Positions 5,486 to 5,499 of a stretch of 5,499 nucleotides of DNA are shown here, piece by piece. This stretch comes from an uncultured Lachnospiraceae bacterium. Its GTDB lineage: Bacteria > Bacillota > Clostridia > Lachnospirales > Lachnospiraceae. The position numbers and the translations under genes are program-made. How positions within the stretch are numbered: position 1 is the stretch's first letter; each line of letters begins with the position of its first letter. Location of the stretch: NCBI GenBank assembly GCA_934402515.1, contig CAKRTZ010000085.1, forward strand, positions 1 to 5,499, written 5' to 3'. The notes below the pieces were generated by a model, which did no database searches, was not told the DNA's origin, and saw only the letters and a program-made list of their open reading frames with translations.

Positions 5486-5499
5486 CGATAACCAGCTAT

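Noticed and set aside
1..5499. CRISPR array, insertion sequence, tRNA, rRNA or novel multi-gene system
   Set aside because: No spaced direct repeats, transposase motifs, terminal inverted repeats or structural RNA signatures were seen by eye on either strand. All four genes belong to known families and appear to be independent units.

Overview
The window looks like a chromosomal segment of a low-to-mid-GC anaerobic Firmicute, most plausibly a plant-polysaccharide-using member of the Lachnospiraceae. The evidence is indirect: an MCP signalling domain of Bacillota type, a GH3 glycosidase with the swapped domain order known from Butyrivibrio and Ruminococcus, an Rrf2 regulator of clostridial type, A/G-rich ribosome binding sites and classical hairpin-plus-U-tract terminators. 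No species assignment is possible from this sequence alone.

Layout, all on the + strand: (1) 1-917, the cytoplasmic C-terminal signalling part of a methyl-accepting chemotaxis protein whose sensor end lies outside the window. (2) 1052-1852, a 266-residue short-chain dehydrogenase/reductase, preceded by an extended -10 promoter candidate and followed by a long-stem terminator (1881-1940). (3) 2086-4866, a 926-residue cytoplasmic family 3 glycoside hydrolase (beta-glucosidase type). It has its own consensus promoter (TTGACG, 17-nt spacer, TATAAT) abutting a 16-bp perfect palindrome centred on CG, which looks like a LacI-family operator. It ends at a perfect 14-bp terminator hairpin. (4) 5030-5461, an Rrf2/IscR-type regulator with three candidate iron-sulphur cysteines, preceded by an exact TTGACA -35 element. 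The last 38 bases hold only a weak hairpin. No gap between genes exceeds 233 bases.

The four genes appear to be separate transcription units rather than one pathway. The glycosidase is the best-supported regulated unit: the operator-promoter arrangement predicts sugar-responsive repression by a LacI-type protein encoded elsewhere, and the lack of a signal peptide implies it acts on imported oligosaccharides or glycosides. The SDR has a full Ser-Tyr-Lys catalytic set but a departure at the usual catalytic Asn and an expanded cofactor loop; its substrate is unknown.

I found no CRISPR array, mobile element, tRNA, rRNA or clearly novel multi-gene system. The most interesting points are the operator-promoter of the glycosidase, its permuted architecture with a C-terminal carbohydrate-binding-like domain, the atypical SDR, and an orphan strong Shine-Dalgarno with a 7-8 codon frame at 1963-2000.
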